Translations under genes and position numbers: made by a program
Part shown: one piece after another, positions 32,401 to 40,983 of the stretch
How positions within the stretch are numbered: the stretch's first letter is position 1
Layout of the letters: each line of letters begins with the position of its first letter
From: Bacteriovoracaceae bacterium
GTDB lineage: Bacteria; Bdellovibrionota; Bacteriovoracia; Bacteriovoracales; Bacteriovoracaceae
Reading direction: 5' to 3'
NCBI GenBank assembly: GCA_018675575.1
Contig: JABGXW010000150.1
Location: forward strand, 1-45,376
Length of the DNA stretch: 45,376 nt
Notes under the pieces: generated by a model
Databases searched by the model: none
What the model was told of the DNA's origin: nothing
Seen by the model: the letters and a program-made list of their open reading frames with translations, nothing else

Positions 32401-34761
32401 TTAGCTTTCTAATTCACTTTTACAAAGTAAATTATCATGTTGTTGTATTCCTACCAGTTCTTGCATTCTTATCAGCTCTTCATCACTTTTTCGAAAGCCA
32501 TGATACAATTGCTTGATAGTGTCTACAGCATTTTCATCTAACACTCTTCCCTTATTGAACAATTGATTAATTTCTTGTACTGAATCGTCATAGGCCAAAA
32601 TATGATCTTGAATTTCCTGTTCAGTATGAGAAATATCTAGAACATTAAACTCTTTCGAGATTAATTCAAGTTTTGAAAAGATAAGATCAAATTGGGATGC
32701 CGAGTTTCCTAATCCATCAAACAATGAATCAATTGATCTAACCTCCAGTTTTATTCTTGTTAAAATTTGAGAAATTCGTGGGTCCACTTTTTCAACTTTT
32801 TGCAAAATAAGTGCTTGATCGATAACTTGCAGAATATTCATCTTAAAATTTGCTACGTCTTCCTTTGTTGAAGCAAACTCATTCTTTATTGCTAACATTT
32901 GATCTATTGATATTTTAAATTGTCTAATATTCTCATTTAAAGCCTTGTACTCTTTCAAGACTTTTTTATCATGAGCAATAATTTTCTTAGACTGATTTTG
33001 TTCATGATCTATAATTGATTCTACTTCAGCTTTGTTCTCTACAATTGAGATAATATTATTTTTAGTAGTCGTGAAATGCTTTTTTATTAACGAAACGGTC
33101 CTATCTTGATTTTCGAGCATAATATTTAAGTCGTTAACCATCTTCACTTGGTCAGCAGCGTCAACTTCTAAGGTATCAATTTGTCCCTCTAAAGATGAGA
33201 TTTGAATTTCTCTTTGAGAGTTAAATCTAATAAACTCGTTAAAGATATTATCAATTCCCGCAATTTTAAAATCATTTTGAATGGTTTCTTGAAAATGATT
33301 AGTGAATACATTTTCATTAAGAGCTTCTAATGTTCTAGACACGGGGCCTACAACAGACTTCATTTGCAGTTGAAGTGTTTCTTCTAATGAATCCAATGGA
33401 TATAAGAAAATGACAATCCTCGTTTCACCTGCATAATCTACTGGAGTAACATACATTTCATATGGTGAAGAGTTACTTTCCTCTTTAGTATTACTTGGCC
33501 GTAATTGCACTTGATATATTCCTGCAATGCTTTTTCTTAATGCCAACATGACAGGATCGTCATTTCCCAAATTCGTGAATTTGTTTATAAAGTCCCATGT
33601 TAAAGGACTGTCAGACTCTCTGTAATTAGCAAATCCAAATAAGTCATAAAATTGCTTATTTCCCCACACAGTATGAAGATTTGAATCAAGCATTAAAGTA
33701 CAGAAAGGAATAGCATCTTGAAACACTGATCCAAAACTCATCCGCTTATGTACATAATCTTTATATTTAGATAATTCCCTTTCAAATTCGACAGAGAAAC
33801 TATTTTCAAATTGAGAGCGTGCTGAAATGATCCCTTCTTTAACGGTATCGATAATAATTTCTTCTACATGTTTAGTTTCAAACTCTTTTACTCTTGACGA
33901 TATAAACACTCCAGCGATTAGTGACAGACCTAAAAATAAAAGTAAACCAAGAAGAGCGAATAGTATTTTTTTAGAATCTCTCTCGAATTCAATCATTTTA
34001 TATGTAATTGCTGGTTCAATAGACTCTATCCACTGCTGATAGGACTTTTTTAAAAATTTCATGGGGATAGAAAGTTTTTTGAGTGCCTTAACATATCTAC
34101 CAAACATTTCGACTTCAACTGAGAGCGCAGAAAGTTTCGTATTAATTGAGGTTTTGTCATTTACAGAAAGGTACGACTTTCGGGTAACAGAACTCATTAA
34201 CTCTATTTCTTTTTTGATAATTTTTACTAATCCCTGAAGTTTACCAACAGTATAGTAGTTATATCTTTCTATTGATTTGATTTCTGTATTTGCATTAAGT
34301 CTTTTAGAAATTCTGGTTAATGTACGCCAATTCTTTTGATCTACAAAACTTTGAAAGCTTCTGAGCTTTATATTTAGGACATTTATAATTTTCGATAGTC
34401 TTGGAAATGATATTAATGTCGTAAAAACGTCTTTCACTGATTCAATGCCTTCTGACAAAGCATTGCTTTCTTTAGAATTAGAAGAAATAAAAGCTAAGCC
34501 TTTCATTCCTTTCTCTAATGCATCAACATCCTTAACTGCAATACGAACTTGATCTGAGTCTATAAGTTTTTTTATATTTAACAATGAATCTCTTTTTTTT
34601 ATTTGTTGTAGCTTCTCTGATGCATCAAATACTAATGATATATTTTCAATATTAGCAGGACCATTATTCCAATAGTGCCAAATCCCATAAGAGAGATTGA
34701 GTATCGAGATTAATATTATGACAAGATAAAATTTCTGAACTGTTGTATTTGGTTTAAACAT
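32401..34761 (-). CDS. Two-TM sensor-like protein with PAS domain and long coiled coil
   Basis: The protein (786 aa) has transmembrane helices at about residues 11-30 and 265-290, with a 230-residue helical periplasmic sensor domain between them. A PAS-like domain follows (about 350-455: FCTLMLDSNLHTVWGNKQFYDLFGF), and then a very long helical/coiled-coil tail to 786. The layout is that of a chemoreceptor, but I see no MCP signalling hairpin (no EARxGxxG or similar tip) and no kinase or cyclase motif. It is last in the flagellar operon, 28 bases after the unknown gene at 34790. Likely a signal transducer for motility, inferred from place and shape. Confidence 0.65.
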   Translation of the reverse strand: MFKPNTTVQKFYLVIILISILNLSYGIWHYWNNGPANIENISLVFDASEKLQQIKKRDSLLNIKKLIDSDQVRIAVKDVDALEKGMKGLAFISSNSKESNALSEGIESVKDVFTTLISFPRLSKIINVLNIKLRSFQSFVDQKNWRTLTRISKRLNANTEIKSIERYNYYTVGKLQGLVKIIKKEIELMSSVTRKSYLSVNDKTSINTKLSALSVEVEMFGRYVKALKKLSIPMKFLKKSYQQWIESIEPAITYKMIEFERDSKKILFALLGLLLFLGLSLIAGVFISSRVKEFETKHVEEIIIDTVKEGIISARSQFENSFSVEFERELSKYKDYVHKRMSFGSVFQDAIPFCTLMLDSNLHTVWGNKQFYDLFGFANYRESDSPLTWDFINKFTNLGNDDPVMLALRKSIAGIYQVQLRPSNTKEESNSSPYEMYVTPVDYAGETRIVIFLYPLDSLEETLQLQMKSVVGPVSRTLEALNENVFTNHFQETIQNDFKIAGIDNIFNEFIRFNSQREIQISSLEGQIDTLEVDAADQVKMVNDLNIMLENQDRTVSLIKKHFTTTKNNIISIVENKAEVESIIDHEQNQSKKIIAHDKKVLKEYKALNENIRQFKISIDQMLAIKNEFASTKEDVANFKMNILQVIDQALILQKVEKVDPRISQILTRIKLEVRSIDSLFDGLGNSASQFDLIFSKLELISKEFNVLDISHTEQEIQDHILAYDDSVQEINQLFNKGRVLDENAVDTIKQLYHGFRKSDEELIRMQELVGIQQHDNLLCKSELES

Positions 34762-34789
34762 TCACTTTCTCCGCTACTTCATGCAGCTA

Positions 34790-35671
34790 TTATTTAGATG
34801 CAACGATAAGATCGAATATATCGATGTAGTTTGTCTTCATTTTATTTGACTCTATATAATTCAACTCTCCAGCATGTGGAATCACAAAGCTTATTGGCTG
34901 AAACATGAACGGAAAGTGAATCACCACCGTCGACTCTTTTAGTTGCCGAGGAATATAGCTAATTCGATTAAGCTCAAGTTTTTTATTTATCTCCATTATA
35001 TTATGCTTAAATTTTGGAATATCTTCCTTACTTAGAACTTCATAACGGGAGAACACATTTGAAAAACCTATCGATTCATATTCTTTGTCACCTGTAACTT
35101 CGTATAAAACATTTTCGTTATGAGAAAGGTCAAAGATAATTTCTAAAATCGACTCATCAAACTTTTCTGTTTCAATTATTGAATAAGTTAAGATGACTTT
35201 ATTTTTAAGTAAGTTTCTAAAGATTGAGTAAATCTCAATTCTTTTAGACTCGATTGAAGTGTCTTGTCCTATCCACCCCCTTAACTTAAGAACATCCTTC
35301 TCCTGAACCAGCTGGACGTTTTTTTTAAATCCACTGAGGTTCACAAGCTCAAGCATAGGAGAAATTATATTCAACACAGAATTCCACTCTTTATTCCCCC
35401 AAGAACAGTCTGAAAAGAATATCTGGGCCTGAGTAATTTCGGAATTTGATTTAATGTATTCTGTAAAAATGGATTCAATATGTGAGGACAAGGAGTTACT
35501 TAAGTCCTCAAAACATTTATTTTCATCTACTTCTTCCAATGTCTTTCTTTTTAACTCGGATAAATGGAAACTAATATTGCCAAGAAGTGGAGTGAGATCT
35601 TCTCCACCAAGAAGTTGGATTTCTTCAAGTCCCTGAAGGCCTTTTTGAAAACTGTGTTCAAGTTTTTCCAT
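34790..35671 (-). CDS. Unknown soluble protein downstream of fliA
   Basis: I do not recognise the 293-aa protein. It has no signal peptide or transmembrane segment, is acidic, and its N-terminal 70 residues look helical (Leu/Glu-rich). The rest is mixed strand and helix, with a strand-rich C-terminus (STVVIHFPFMFQPISFVIPH). It sits between fliA and the PAS/coiled-coil membrane protein and is preceded by the 45-base hairpin. There is no ribosome-binding site close to the ATG other than GCGAA; an AGGAA is in the hairpin loop 22 bases away. A flagellar/chemotaxis role is suggested only by context. Confidence 0.55.
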   Translation of the reverse strand: MEKLEHSFQKGLQGLEEIQLLGGEDLTPLLGNISFHLSELKRKTLEEVDENKCFEDLSNSLSSHIESIFTEYIKSNSEITQAQIFFSDCSWGNKEWNSVLNIISPMLELVNLSGFKKNVQLVQEKDVLKLRGWIGQDTSIESKRIEIYSIFRNLLKNKVILTYSIIETEKFDESILEIIFDLSHNENVLYEVTGDKEYESIGFSNVFSRYEVLSKEDIPKFKHNIMEINKKLELNRISYIPRQLKESTVVIHFPFMFQPISFVIPHAGELNYIESNKMKTNYIDIFDLIVASK

Positions 35672-35673
35672 AT

Positions 35674-35718
35674 TTCGCTATAATATTAAAAGTTCCTAAC
35701 TTTTAATATTATAGCGAA
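35674..35718. other. Perfect 21-bp-arm hairpin in the flagellar operon after fliA
   Basis: Positions 35674-35694 and 35698-35718 are exact reverse complements, separated by three bases (CCT on the plus strand). The structure fills most of the 58-base gap between fliA and the gene at 34790, ending two bases before that ATG. It is AT-rich. On the mRNA the loop shows AGG, part of a Shine-Dalgarno-like AGGAA. It may be an RNase III site, an attenuator or an operator. Confidence 0.85.
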
Positions 35719-35729
35719 TAATTCTAGTT

Positions 35730-36515
35730 TTAACTTGCTAAATCGTCAGGAGATTCAAATACATTTTTAAGTTTTGCTCGTAGTTTCATAATAGCTTGTG
35801 TATGAAGCTGAGAAATACGTGATTCAGTCACCGTCAATACCTGACCGATTTCCTTCAGATTTAAGTCTTCGTAATAATATAATGATAGAACAAGTCTTTG
35901 CTTTTCTGGCAAAGACATAATTCCTTCTTTTATTTTTCCTCTAGCATCCTTGTAACTCAAAGCTATAAAAGGGTTATTTAAACGACTGTCTTCCATTAAG
36001 CCTGCCATTAACTTCTTATCGCCTCTATTAAAAATGGTTGAATCATCAATGTTAAGTAAGGAAACAGATTTTGCTTTATTTAACAGGTCATAAAAATCAT
36101 CCTGAGTCAACTTTAGCTCTTTACACATTTCTTCGTCTGTAGCTGGGCGCCCTAAGTTTGATTCCAACTTTGCATAAGCTCTTTCCACTAATTTTGCTTT
36201 TTCTCGGATGGAACGCGGAACCCAGTCTTGTGCTCTTAATTCATCTAGGATTGCTCCACGAACTCTAAATTCAGCATATGTTTTAAATTTATTATCTCTT
36301 GTAGGATCAAATTTCTGAATAGCATCCATTAATCCGATAACGCCGCAAGAAATCAAATCATCTAACTCAATATTAGAAGGTAATCTCGCTGCAATTTTTT
36401 GTGCTATATATTTTACAAGTGGTGCGTACTCTATAACGATTTCGTCTTTTACTTTTGGATCAACTGTACATCTGTAATCCTTGAGGTTTTTTAATTTCTT
36501 TGAAATAGACGACAT
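35730..36515 (-). CDS. fliA: Flagellar sigma factor sigma-28
   Basis: FliA directs late flagellar genes (flagellin, motor, chemotaxis). The 261-aa protein has sigma region 2 (ELDDLISCGVIGLMDAIQKF, then KFKTYAEFRVRGAILDELRA), region 3 (VPRSIREKAKLVERAY), and region 4 with a helix-turn-helix (LNLKEIGQVLTVTESRISQL). The order flhF-flhG-fliA is the typical arrangement. It lies 12 bases downstream of flhG. No anti-sigma FlgM is in the window. Confidence 0.95.
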   Translation of the reverse strand: MSSISKKLKNLKDYRCTVDPKVKDEIVIEYAPLVKYIAQKIAARLPSNIELDDLISCGVIGLMDAIQKFDPTRDNKFKTYAEFRVRGAILDELRAQDWVPRSIREKAKLVERAYAKLESNLGRPATDEEMCKELKLTQDDFYDLLNKAKSVSLLNIDDSTIFNRGDKKLMAGLMEDSRLNNPFIALSYKDARGKIKEGIMSLPEKQRLVLSLYYYEDLNLKEIGQVLTVTESRISQLHTQAIMKLRAKLKNVFESPDDLAS

Positions 36516-36527
36516 TATATGTACTCC

Positions 36528-37415
36528 TTAGCTAATAGTTGTTTGGACATCATGTCTCACTTTATTAGAAGCAAAGGAATCATGGTTTACCACAAAACCT
36601 TCAGAGTACTCTTCGGTGAATATTTTCACCATCTTTATAAAATTATTATCGAAGGCAAACTTTTCCTTTTTCCCTGTAAGTAGTTTGTCAAACAGGTCTA
36701 CGGCCATTGTTTCAAGCTCTACAGCACCTAAAACTTTTAGACGACATGATAAGAAAGAATCAACTGTTTCACTCAGGCTTTTAACAAGACGATTAAATTG
36801 ATTTTGAGTAGAAATTTTATTCACAATAAGATGATTTTCTTTTATTCCGTAGTTCTTATTTAAAATTTTTAATAAAGAATAACTATCCGTAATTGAAGAT
36901 CTGTCCGGTGTCACTACTATAAATCGATCATCGCAATAGGCATTCAATGTAAGAATATCCTTATTTAAACCAGCAGGTGAGTCCAAAATAATATAGTCAT
37001 AATCATCTTCACATTTATTAATTAAATTAATGATATGTCTTGAATAGGATTCGGCTTCTTCAAACATTTCTATATTTCCACTGCAAGCTGAAAGTAAATG
37101 AAACTTCCCCTGCTTATGCAAACACTCATCAAGAGAAATTCGAGAAGTTATTAACTTATAGAAGTCGTTGTTTAAGGGCAATCCAAGCTTTATAGCAGTA
37201 TTTGAAAGGTTGTAATCACAATCTATCAGAAGAACTTTATATCCTTGTTTAGATAATGTTTTTGAGAACTTCAGAGAGATTGAAGTTTTTCCTACTCCTC
37301 CTTTACCGCTGGCTACTGATATTGTTTTTGCTTTACCGAAAGTTAATCTGGTAACATTTTCTTTGGTATATTTATTATTTGCAAGTAACCATGCTTGGGT
37401 TTTACTATTCGACAT
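36528..37415 (-). CDS. flhG: MinD-like ATPase FlhG, with degenerate FlhF-activation motif
   Basis: FlhG (FleN) is a MinD-type ATPase that limits the number of flagella. The 295-aa protein has the deviant Walker A SGKGGVGKTS (residues 36-45), a switch region LIDCDYNLSN, Walker B YDYIILDSPAG and VVTPDRSSITDSYSL. The family's N-terminal DQAxxLR motif, which stimulates the GTPase of FlhF, reads TQAWLLA here (residues 6-12): the Asp and Arg are lost, Gln-Ala and one Leu remain. The alteration accompanies a degenerate FlhF. The C-terminal amphipathic helix that binds membrane (near 255-275) is present in altered form. Confidence 0.92.
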   Translation of the reverse strand: MSNSKTQAWLLANNKYTKENVTRLTFGKAKTISVASGKGGVGKTSISLKFSKTLSKQGYKVLLIDCDYNLSNTAIKLGLPLNNDFYKLITSRISLDECLHKQGKFHLLSACSGNIEMFEEAESYSRHIINLINKCEDDYDYIILDSPAGLNKDILTLNAYCDDRFIVVTPDRSSITDSYSLLKILNKNYGIKENHLIVNKISTQNQFNRLVKSLSETVDSFLSCRLKVLGAVELETMAVDLFDKLLTGKKEKFAFDNNFIKMVKIFTEEYSEGFVVNHDSFASNKVRHDVQTTIS

Positions 37416-37457
37416 CCTGTCTCCGTAAAAATTTATCTTTTAGATTCAAAATCTTAT

Positions 37458-38897
37458 TTAACTTAGTTGAAAGATTCCGGCTAAAATCCTTTCGGCCGAT
37501 GCTGTCTCAACATCATTTGGTACAACTTCCCCTGTTCCAAAAAACTTATATGGTAAGTTTGTGAACTGGTCAGCTAAGTTAAATAACGCACCAAAATTTA
37601 AACACGAATCAATATTACTCACAACAATACCATCGGATACTGTTGCATACTTATTACATACACTTTTATTATACAACTCAGAATGTATTGCAGAAAGAGA
37701 GATTAAAACTTCCACCTGTTCAAATGACCTTCTAAGTCCATCTATAAACTTTTTTGTTTTATTTTCTTCTTTAGTTGAAATTTTATAATCGATAAAAATA
37801 GATTTACCATTTTCAGAAGCTTTTCTACATTCCGATACAATCTCGGCAATTGACTTCGCGTTAACAACTTCCATATTAAAAAACTTAGATGAAAAAGAAG
37901 TATCTATTTCTACAATTTCTTGAGGGCCGTCATCAAATTTAAGCAAAACAGACTTTTCCTTTAAGGCTGCAATTTTTTGGATCATTGAAGTCTGTCCGCA
38001 ATTTGCTTCTGATACAAATACTGTCACAATTGGAGTTTTTTCAGAGCGAACTGAAGAGAAAAGAGGGAGCCCTGTTTTGATAGCATCCATCATTTCTCTT
38101 AAAGCAAATTCAAATATAATATCTGCGTCTTCTAATTGGTTAATTGAATGTTCAAATGTTGCTTTTTTAATGATTCTTCTAATAAATTGGTCACAAATAG
38201 AAAAACTGGATAATGTATTTCTTAGTTGCAATAATCCCATAGGCTCTTTCTTATCCACCCGTTCAATATCTTTAGTTACCTGATAAAGTATTTTTTCTAA
38301 TTCATCAATTCTTTCACTGGCAACAGCTAAATCTGAAATAATCTCCAAATTTGGCTCCCCAATCTGAGTCGGCGCTGTTGTATGGTGCTCATCTAGCTCT
38401 TCGAAATTAAATTCTTCTGAGAAATTCTTTTCCATGGGAGAAGAAATAACAGGTACTGATTGTGTAGTTTCAATGCTGTCTCTTGTATTTAAAAAGTCAT
38501 CTAAACTAGATTTTGATACTGACTCTCTTGTAGGAGCAGTATCTGCTTTTTTAATAACCGTTCGATTAAGCCCAGCCTTTCCATAACTAGATTTAACATT
38601 AACATTTCTTTGTGTATCTTTGTCATCATGATTATCAATCATATTTGAAATATAGCTGGCATCATTTTGATAAAATCGGTCTTGCTGATCAGGAGTAAGA
38701 ACATGATCAACTTTAGCCTTCTTTGTGTAATTTCTTTCGGAAATTGCCGCTGTTATTTCAATCTTATTCTTTTTAAAAGCACCTTTCAAACCTTTATTTG
38801 TGACCGTTTTCAAAATAATAGCGTCAGGCCCCAGTTCTTGTTTTATGGCCCTAAGAGCACCATCTAAAGTTTCGGATTCAAATTTTCTTACATACAT
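37458..38897 (-). CDS. flhF: FlhF-family protein with degenerate GTPase motifs (pseudo-GTPase)
   Basis: FlhF is an SRP-type GTPase that places flagella at the pole. The 479-aa protein has the conserved N-terminal start (MYVRKFESETLDGALRAIKQ), a long disordered linker (about 60-180), and the NG-domain end (KFFGTGEVVPNDVETASAERI). The G motifs are altered. The P-loop reads SEANCGQTSM, with Q302 where GxxxxGKT has its lysine; the region after it lacks DTYR; the DTAGR motif is DYKIST; TKxD is SNID. Binding or hydrolysis of GTP in the normal way looks impossible. The frame is intact (no stop in 479 codons), so this is not a recent pseudogene. GAGG nine bases upstream of the ATG. Confidence 0.9.
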   Translation of the reverse strand: MYVRKFESETLDGALRAIKQELGPDAIILKTVTNKGLKGAFKKNKIEITAAISERNYTKKAKVDHVLTPDQQDRFYQNDASYISNMIDNHDDKDTQRNVNVKSSYGKAGLNRTVIKKADTAPTRESVSKSSLDDFLNTRDSIETTQSVPVISSPMEKNFSEEFNFEELDEHHTTAPTQIGEPNLEIISDLAVASERIDELEKILYQVTKDIERVDKKEPMGLLQLRNTLSSFSICDQFIRRIIKKATFEHSINQLEDADIIFEFALREMMDAIKTGLPLFSSVRSEKTPIVTVFVSEANCGQTSMIQKIAALKEKSVLLKFDDGPQEIVEIDTSFSSKFFNMEVVNAKSIAEIVSECRKASENGKSIFIDYKISTKEENKTKKFIDGLRRSFEQVEVLISLSAIHSELYNKSVCNKYATVSDGIVVSNIDSCLNFGALFNLADQFTNLPYKFFGTGEVVPNDVETASAERILAGIFQLS

Positions 38898-38900
38898 ATC

Positions 38901-40976
38901 TTACAACCTCACAGTACCTAATGATCGTATATTCGCATTAGGACTTAATTCGTTATGACTAACAACTACCAAGTTTGGAATAAATTTTTCAGTCAATCTT
39001 TTAAAATGGTTTCTAATTACTGGTGAACATAAAACCACCATCTTCTCTCCCATACTCGTTGCTTCTTCTATTCTTTCATTTAAGCTTGCTAAAATTGTTT
39101 GAGTCACTCTTGGATCAAGAGACAATTGCTGTCCTTGGTCAGTCTGAACAAGGTTTTGTGCAATGGATTCTTCAATTCCTCTGTCTAATGTAAATAATGG
39201 AATATCTCCCTGCTCCGACTTTATAGATTCTGTTATTGTTCTATAGAGTGACTGTCTTGCAAATTCCGTTAAAGAGTCCCCATCTTTAATTGTAGTGCCA
39301 TGCTCAGCTAATGACTCGAGAATTGTTCGTAAATCTCGTACCGATACACCTTCTCTTAAAAGATTTTGGAGAACTTTTAATATTTGTCCTAAGTTTAGTA
39401 TATCAGGAACTAAATCAGTAACAATTTTTGGATGAGATTCTTTAAAAGTATCCAAAACTCGAACCAGCTCTTGACGACCAAATAATTCGAATAAGTTTGA
39501 TTTAATAATTTCAGTAATATGAGTAGCAACAACAGTTGATATATCTACTACAGTATAGCCATTGTATTGAGCATCTTCTTTCTGATCTTCAATAATCCAT
39601 ACTGCTGGTAATCCAAAGACCGGCTCAACAGTTTCAATTCCTTCAATTTTTTCAATGACTGTTCCAGGGTCCATGGCCATGAAGTGATCTGGCATCAGTT
39701 CTCCAGCAGCCACTTCGATTCCTTTAATTCTTAATGAATATCCACCTGGCTTTAATTCTAAATTATCTTTTATTCGAACAGAGGGGACAATGACTCCCCA
39801 ATCTAAGACAAATTGTTTTCTAATATGAGTGATTCTTTCTAATAAATCTCCATTTTGTTCAGAATCTACTAAATTCACTAACCCATATCCTACTTCCAAT
39901 TCAATCAACTCAAGAGGAAGTAAGTCCTCTAATGATTCTGGTGTTGCTTTATTATCTTCTATTTCAGCTGTTTTTATTGTTAACAGATCTTTGGCCGTTG
40001 ATTTTTCTGTTTTGTGTCCAATATAAGCGAAGAGTATTGCCATTATTAAAAAAGGTATTTTGGGTAGGCCGGGAATTAATGCAAAGACTCCTAACAAGGC
40101 AGCTGCAATATACATTGCTTTGGGATGAAGTTTAAATTGTGCCCCGATTTGAGTGCCTAAATTTGTGTCATTATTATTTCTTGTTGCGATGATACCTGCA
40201 GCAGTAGAAATAATAATAGCAGGAATTTGAGAAACAAGACCATCCCCCACAGTTAAGAGAGTAAAGGTCTCTGCAGCACTAGAAAGACTCATATTATTTT
40301 GGATAACACCGACAATAATTCCAGCCATAATATTGATCGCAGTAATCATAATACCTGCGATAGCATCTCCACGGACAAACTTTGAAGCACCATCCATTGA
40401 ACCATAAAAGTCAGCTTCTTCAGCAACTTCTTTACGTCTAGTCTTTGCTTCAGCATCGTTGATTAGTCCAGCGTTTAAATCCGCATCAATCGCCATTTGC
40501 TTACCAGGCATTGCATCTAATGTGAATCTTGCTGCAACTTCGGCAACACGTCCCGCACCTTTAGTGATAACCATAAAATTAATAATCACTAAGATGATGA
40601 AAACAATTAAACCAACTAAGAAGTTTCCTTCAACAACAAATTCTCCAAACGACCTAATAATTTCACCAGCAGCAGAAGTTCCATCTGAGCCACCTCTTAG
40701 TAATATATTTCTTGTTGAAGCTACGTTTATAGAAAGTCTAAAGAGTGTCGTTACTAAAAGTACTGATGGGAAAGTTGAAAACTCTAACGGTTTTTTTGTA
40801 TAAACTGATACAAGTAAAATAAGAATACTAACTGCAAGTGTTAATGCGATCATTAAATCCAAAAACCATGGGGCTACTGGAATAATCATTACAGACAGGA
40901 TCAACATTAAGCCAACGCCTACAAAAACGTCAGAGTTTTGTGTTAATCCTTTAAGTTTTCCAAAAAAATCGTTCAT
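38901..40976 (-). CDS. flhA: Flagellar export gate protein FlhA
   Basis: FlhA is the major ring of the flagellar type III export gate. The 691-aa protein has eight or so transmembrane helices in the first 320 residues, including the conserved cytoplasmic loop AARFTLDAMPGKQMAIDADL, and a C-terminal cytoplasmic domain from about 350 (LELIELEVGYGLVNLVD to the end). The last part, MVVLCSPVIRNHFKRL, is also conserved. AGG six bases before the ATG. Length is normal. Seven bases separate flhB from flhA and three bases flhA from flhF. Confidence 0.97.
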   Translation of the reverse strand: MNDFFGKLKGLTQNSDVFVGVGLMLILSVMIIPVAPWFLDLMIALTLAVSILILLVSVYTKKPLEFSTFPSVLLVTTLFRLSINVASTRNILLRGGSDGTSAAGEIIRSFGEFVVEGNFLVGLIVFIILVIINFMVITKGAGRVAEVAARFTLDAMPGKQMAIDADLNAGLINDAEAKTRRKEVAEEADFYGSMDGASKFVRGDAIAGIMITAINIMAGIIVGVIQNNMSLSSAAETFTLLTVGDGLVSQIPAIIISTAAGIIATRNNNDTNLGTQIGAQFKLHPKAMYIAAALLGVFALIPGLPKIPFLIMAILFAYIGHKTEKSTAKDLLTIKTAEIEDNKATPESLEDLLPLELIELEVGYGLVNLVDSEQNGDLLERITHIRKQFVLDWGVIVPSVRIKDNLELKPGGYSLRIKGIEVAAGELMPDHFMAMDPGTVIEKIEGIETVEPVFGLPAVWIIEDQKEDAQYNGYTVVDISTVVATHITEIIKSNLFELFGRQELVRVLDTFKESHPKIVTDLVPDILNLGQILKVLQNLLREGVSVRDLRTILESLAEHGTTIKDGDSLTEFARQSLYRTITESIKSEQGDIPLFTLDRGIEESIAQNLVQTDQGQQLSLDPRVTQTILASLNERIEEATSMGEKMVVLCSPVIRNHFKRLTEKFIPNLVVVSHNELSPNANIRSLGTVRL

Positions 40977-40983
40977 ATTTTAC

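Noticed and set aside
37458-38897. FlhF as a recent pseudogene or sequencing error
   Set aside because: 479 codons are open, both ends are conserved, and several separate motifs are changed, which a single error cannot produce.
40459-40803. 114-codon plus-strand frame opposite flhA
   Set aside because: It is antisense to conserved FlhA membrane segments and has no independent support.
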